A DNA stretch of 64,000 nt from Salipiger abyssi (GTDB taxonomy: Bacteria > Pseudomonadota > Alphaproteobacteria > Rhodobacterales > Rhodobacteraceae). Where the stretch lies: the NCBI RefSeq assembly GCF_017311415.1, contig NZ_JAEKIS010000011.1, positions 1 to 64,000 on the forward strand, given 5' to 3'. Positions 61,024-64,000 of the stretch are shown here, piece by piece. The translations under genes were made by a program, and so were the position numbers. The notes below the pieces were generated by a model. It was given only the letters and a program-made list of their open reading frames with translations. It searched no databases and had not been told where the DNA came from. The number at the start of each line of letters is the position of its first letter. Position 1 is the first letter of the stretch.

Positions 61024-61079
61024 TATGAATGCCGAATTGAGTCGCGGGCCTTCCCGCCCGCCGAACAGAAGAGGTTCCG

Positions 61080-62048
61080 ATGCGCGCCCTGATCGTTCTT
61101 TGCGCCACGCTCTTCGCCTCGGCCCTCTCCGCCGAGACGCTTGAGATCTCCCCGCAACCCGTCACCATGTGGAAATCCGTCTTCGGGCAGATCGAATCCC
61201 GCGTGCAGATCCCCGCCCGAGCGCGCATCGGCGGCACCATCGAGGAACTGACGGTCACCGAAGGCGACCGCGTCGAGGCCGGCCAGCAGCTCGCCCGGAT
61301 CGAGGATGACAAGCTGCAATTCCAGATCGACTCGCTCGACGCCCAGCTCGAAGCGGCGCGCGCCCAGCTCACCACGGCGCAATCGGAGCTGACCCGGGGC
61401 AACGCGCTGCTCGAGCGCGGCGTGATCACGACGCAGACCCATGAGCAATTGCAGACCAATGTGGATGTGATCACATCGAACATCTCCAACCTTCAGGCGC
61501 AAAGGCTGGTGGTCGAGCAACAGATCTCCGAGGGCGCGGTGCTGGCGCCGGCCGCGGGCATCGTGCTCTCGGTGCCGCTGTCGCGCGGTTCGGTGGTGAC
61601 CATGGGCGAGAGCGTGGCCGAGATCGGCGGCGGCGGCACCTTCCTGCGGCTCAGCGTGCCCGAGCGCCATGCCGGCGATCTTGCCGAGGGCGACGAGATC
61701 GTCATCACCGGCGCCGACGGCACGCGCACCGGGCGGCTGGTCAAGCTCTACCCGCTGATCCAGGGCGGGCGCTTGCAGGCGGATGTGGAGGTCGAGGGGC
61801 TCGACGCGCGCTTTGTCGGGCGGCGTGTGCCAGTGCGGCTGCCGGTCGGCACGCGCGAGGCGCTGCTGGTGCCCGAGCAGGCGCTGACCCGCGCCGGCGG
61901 GCTCGATTTCGTGACCGTCGAAACCCCGGACGGCACGCTCGCGCGTGTCGTTGTGCCCGGCGAGACCGTCGAGAAGGACGGCAGGCCGTTCCGCGAGATC
62001 CTCACCGGGCTGCGCGCCGGTGATAGCGTGGTGACGCGCGATGAGTGA
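61080..62048 (+). CDS. RND efflux periplasmic adaptor (HlyD/MFP family)
   Basis: The 322-residue protein has a signal peptide (MRALIVLCATLFASALSA), a split biotinyl-lipoyl-like domain (GTIEELTVTEGDRVEAGQQLARIED near residue 51), a coiled-coil hairpin (LDAQLEAARAQLTTAQSEL, residues 84-104) and a membrane-proximal beta region. It links an inner-membrane RND pump to an outer-membrane channel. Its stop overlaps the pump gene's start (62041-62048). Confidence 0.92.
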   Translation: MRALIVLCATLFASALSAETLEISPQPVTMWKSVFGQIESRVQIPARARIGGTIEELTVTEGDRVEAGQQLARIEDDKLQFQIDSLDAQLEAARAQLTTAQSELTRGNALLERGVITTQTHEQLQTNVDVITSNISNLQAQRLVVEQQISEGAVLAPAAGIVLSVPLSRGSVVTMGESVAEIGGGGTFLRLSVPERHAGDLAEGDEIVITGADGTRTGRLVKLYPLIQGGRLQADVEVEGLDARFVGRRVPVRLPVGTREALLVPEQALTRAGGLDFVTVETPDGTLARVVVPGETVEKDGRPFREILTGLRAGDSVVTRDE

Positions 62049-64000
62049 GCAGGACGACACCCCCGAAGGCGCGCTCGGGCTTGCCGGGCGGCTGACCCGC
62101 GCCTTCATCCGTTCGCCGCTGACGCCGCTCTTCCTGCTCGCTTCGCTGGCGGTGGGGATGATCGCGCTGGTCTCGCTGCCGCGCGAGGAAGAGCCGCAGA
62201 TCTCGGTGCCGCTGGTCGATATCCATGTGCAGGCCGCAGGGCTGCGCGCCGAGGACGCGGTGAAGCTGATCACCGAACCGCTGGAGACCATCGTCAAGGG
62301 CATCGACCAGGTCGAGCATGTCTATTCCGACACCCGCGACGATCAGGCCATGGTCACCGCGCGCTTCGAGGTCGGGGTCAGCGCCGATACCGCCATCCTG
62401 CGGGTGCGCGACAAGATCATGGCCAATCTCGACCGCATCCCCGTGGGCATTCCCGAGCCGCTGGTGGTGGGCCGCGGCATCAACGATGTGGCCATCGTCA
62501 CGCTGACCTTTTCGCCGCAGCCCGGAGAGGACACGGTCACCGCCACCGATCTCACCCGCATCGCCCGCGAGGTCGAGGTGCGGCTGGCGCGCACGCCGGA
62601 TGTGGGTCTGACCTATGTGATCGGCGCCACCGAGGAGGCGCTGCGCGTCGCGCCCGACCCGGAGCGACTGGCGCTTTACGGCGTGACGCTGCAACAGCTT
62701 GCCGGCAAAATCGAGGGCGCCAACACCGCTTCCCCCGCCGGCACGCTGCGCGAGGGCGGCCAGCAGGTCGGGCTGGTGATCGGCAAGACCCTCACCACGC
62801 CGGAAGAGATCGGCAATCTGGAGCTGACCGCGCGCGACGGGCGCACGATCTATGTCCGCGATGTCGCCGATGTGGCGCTGGTCGGCGATCTTGATGAGCA
62901 GCATGTGGCGACGCTCACCCGCGAGGATGGCGAGATCCGCCGCATGCCCGCCGTGTCGCTGGCCGTGGCCAAGCGCGCGGGGTCGAACGCCGTGGTGGTG
63001 GCGGAGAGCATCCTGCATCAGGTCGAGGAGATGGAGGGCAGCATCATCCCCGCTTCCGTGCATGTGGAGGTGACCCGCGATTACGGCGAAACCGCCGACG
63101 AAAAGGCCAACGAGCTGCTCTTTCACCTCGGGCTGGCCACGCTCTCCATCGTGGCGCTGGTGCTGGTCACCATCGGCTGGCGCGAGGCGGTGGTGGTCGC
63201 CATCGTCATCCCCGTCACCATCCTGCTCACGCTCTTTGCGGCGAATTTCATGGGCTACACGCTGAACCGCGTGTCGCTCTTCGCGCTGATCTTCTCCATC
63301 GGGATCCTCGTGGACGACGCCATCGTGGTGATCGAGAACATCGCCCGGCACTGGGCCATGCACCCGGGCAAATCCCGCGCCACGGCGGCGATCGAGGCGG
63401 TGGCCGAGGTCGGCAACCCGACCATCGTCGCGACGCTGACCGTGGTGGTGGCGCTGCTGCCCATGCTCTTTGTGAGCGGGCTCATGGGCCCCTATATGTC
63501 GCCGATCCCGGCAAACGCCTCGGCCGCGATGATCTTTTCCTTCTTTGTCGCGGTGATCATCACGCCGTGGCTGATGCTCAAGGTAGCCGGCAAGGCGCCC
63601 TTGTCCGGCCATGGCGAGGGCGCAGCGCACAAGCAGTTCAGCCCGATGGGCCGCTTCTACGCCCGCTTCGCCCGCCCGATCATGGCGCGCAAATCGGTGT
63701 CGTGGATCTTTCTGCTGGTGGTGATCGTGCTCAGCTTCGGCTCGCTCGCCGCGCTCTATACCAAGGATGTGACGGTCAAGCTGCTGCCCTTCGACAACAA
63801 GTCCGAGCTCTCGGTCATGGTCGACCTGCCCGAAGGCTCATCGGTCGAGGCGACCGACGCGGTGGCGCAGCAGGCCGCCCGCATCGCCATGGAGCTGCCC
63901 GAGGTCGTCTCGGCCCAGACCCATGCGGGCGCGGCCTCGGCCTTCAACTTCAACGGGCTGGTACGACATTACTACCTGCGTCAGGGGCCGGAGATGGGCG
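62041..64000 (+). CDS. RND-family efflux permease, 5' part
   Basis: The gene starts at ATG 62041 and runs off the window after 653 codons. It has an N-terminal membrane helix (FLLASLAVGMIALVSLP), the periplasmic porter domain and repeated hydrophobic helices with GILVDDAIVVIENIARH near residue 420, a signature of AcrB/CzcA-type pumps. Together with the adaptor it should export drugs or other solutes; the specificity is unknown. Confidence 0.94.
   Translation, partial: MSEQDDTPEGALGLAGRLTRAFIRSPLTPLFLLASLAVGMIALVSLPREEEPQISVPLVDIHVQAAGLRAEDAVKLITEPLETIVKGIDQVEHVYSDTRDDQAMVTARFEVGVSADTAILRVRDKIMANLDRIPVGIPEPLVVGRGINDVAIVTLTFSPQPGEDTVTATDLTRIAREVEVRLARTPDVGLTYVIGATEEALRVAPDPERLALYGVTLQQLAGKIEGANTASPAGTLREGGQQVGLVIGKTLTTPEEIGNLELTARDGRTIYVRDVADVALVGDLDEQHVATLTREDGEIRRMPAVSLAVAKRAGSNAVVVAESILHQVEEMEGSIIPASVHVEVTRDYGETADEKANELLFHLGLATLSIVALVLVTIGWREAVVVAIVIPVTILLTLFAANFMGYTLNRVSLFALIFSIGILVDDAIVVIENIARHWAMHPGKSRATAAIEAVAEVGNPTIVATLTVVVALLPMLFVSGLMGPYMSPIPANASAAMIFSFFVAVIITPWLMLKVAGKAPLSGHGEGAAHKQFSPMGRFYARFARPIMARKSVSWIFLLVVIVLSFGSLAALYTKDVTVKLLPFDNKSELSVMVDLPEGSSVEATDAVAQQAARIAMELPEVVSAQTHAGAASAFNFNGLVRHYYLRQGPEMG

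Larger units (their letters stand above)
60725..61079. other. Gene-free region holding a composite hairpin element
   Basis: This 355-bp gap contains palindrome TGGGCA-N3-TGCCCA (60734-60748), a nested structure with outer stem CGCCTCTC/GAGAGGCG (60793-60800 and 60850-60857) around the hairpins ACACATCGC-TAA-GCGATGTGT (60801-60821) and GGCGTTTGC-AA-GCAAACGCC (60830-60849), a large hairpin at 60857-60896, and palindrome GTGGGCA-N3-TGCCCAC (60924-60940). From 60990 on it becomes AT-rich and carries a likely promoter. No coding sequence is supported. Confidence 0.8.

Overview
The window looks like chromosomal DNA from a GC-rich alphaproteobacterium of the Rhodobacteraceae (Roseobacter group). This rests on protein character (CoxG/CoxS/CoxM-type genes, an IalB-like protein, DUF2125 and DUF3429 proteins, tandem deformylase genes), many GTG and TTG starts, ATGA/GTGA gene overlaps, and dispersed palindromes at gene ends. 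No genus can be fixed from the sequence alone.

Layout. 1-400: the 3' end of an IS1595-type transposase gene abutting a tRNA-Pro(CGG). 0.4-12 kb: exporters, a Na/Pi symporter-like protein, leucine biosynthesis (leuB, and 5.6 kb away leuCD) interrupted by a LysR/epimerase pair, a secreted nuclease-like protein and an acetoacetate CoA-transferase (atoDA). 12-19 kb: an MscS channel, a thiolase, a CoxG/CoxS/CoxM-type set without its large catalytic subunit, and a divergent NDP-forming acyl-CoA synthetase. 19-27 kb: a translationally coupled cell-envelope operon (alpha-2-macroglobulin, a glycolipid-binding-like protein, PBP1C). 27-38 kb: a hybrid histidine kinase, yaaA, recQ, yggT, a thioesterase, an MFS/mepA/phytase-esterase operon and a VUT-type transporter. 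37.8-38.5 kb: a micro-ORF with a perfect 14-nt match to the 16S rRNA 3' end, a terminator, and the ribosome-rescue gene arfB.

38.5-50 kb: an IalB-like protein, asparaginase, serB, a MotA/MotB-like pair with a giant periplasmic coiled coil, a ChaC-like protein, DUF2125, cytochrome c, panBC and an orphan peptide-type binding protein. 50-57.8 kb: an RHH protein, oxyR, a sigma-54 activator, and a packed run ispH-lysE-DUF3429-methyltransferase-rnhA-TRIC channel. 57.9-64 kb: a PatB/MalY-type lyase, three tandem peptide deformylase genes (the third lacks catalytic residues), a composite hairpin element and an RND efflux adaptor/permease pair running off the window.

Most of the window is housekeeping and metabolic. 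The least explained signals are the micro-ORF/terminator unit before arfB, the deformylase pseudoenzyme, the glycolipid-binding insertion in the PBP1C/macroglobulin operon, the MotAB-like pair and the mirrored palindrome pairs at convergent gene ends. I saw no CRISPR array, rRNA, prophage or recognisable anti-phage island.
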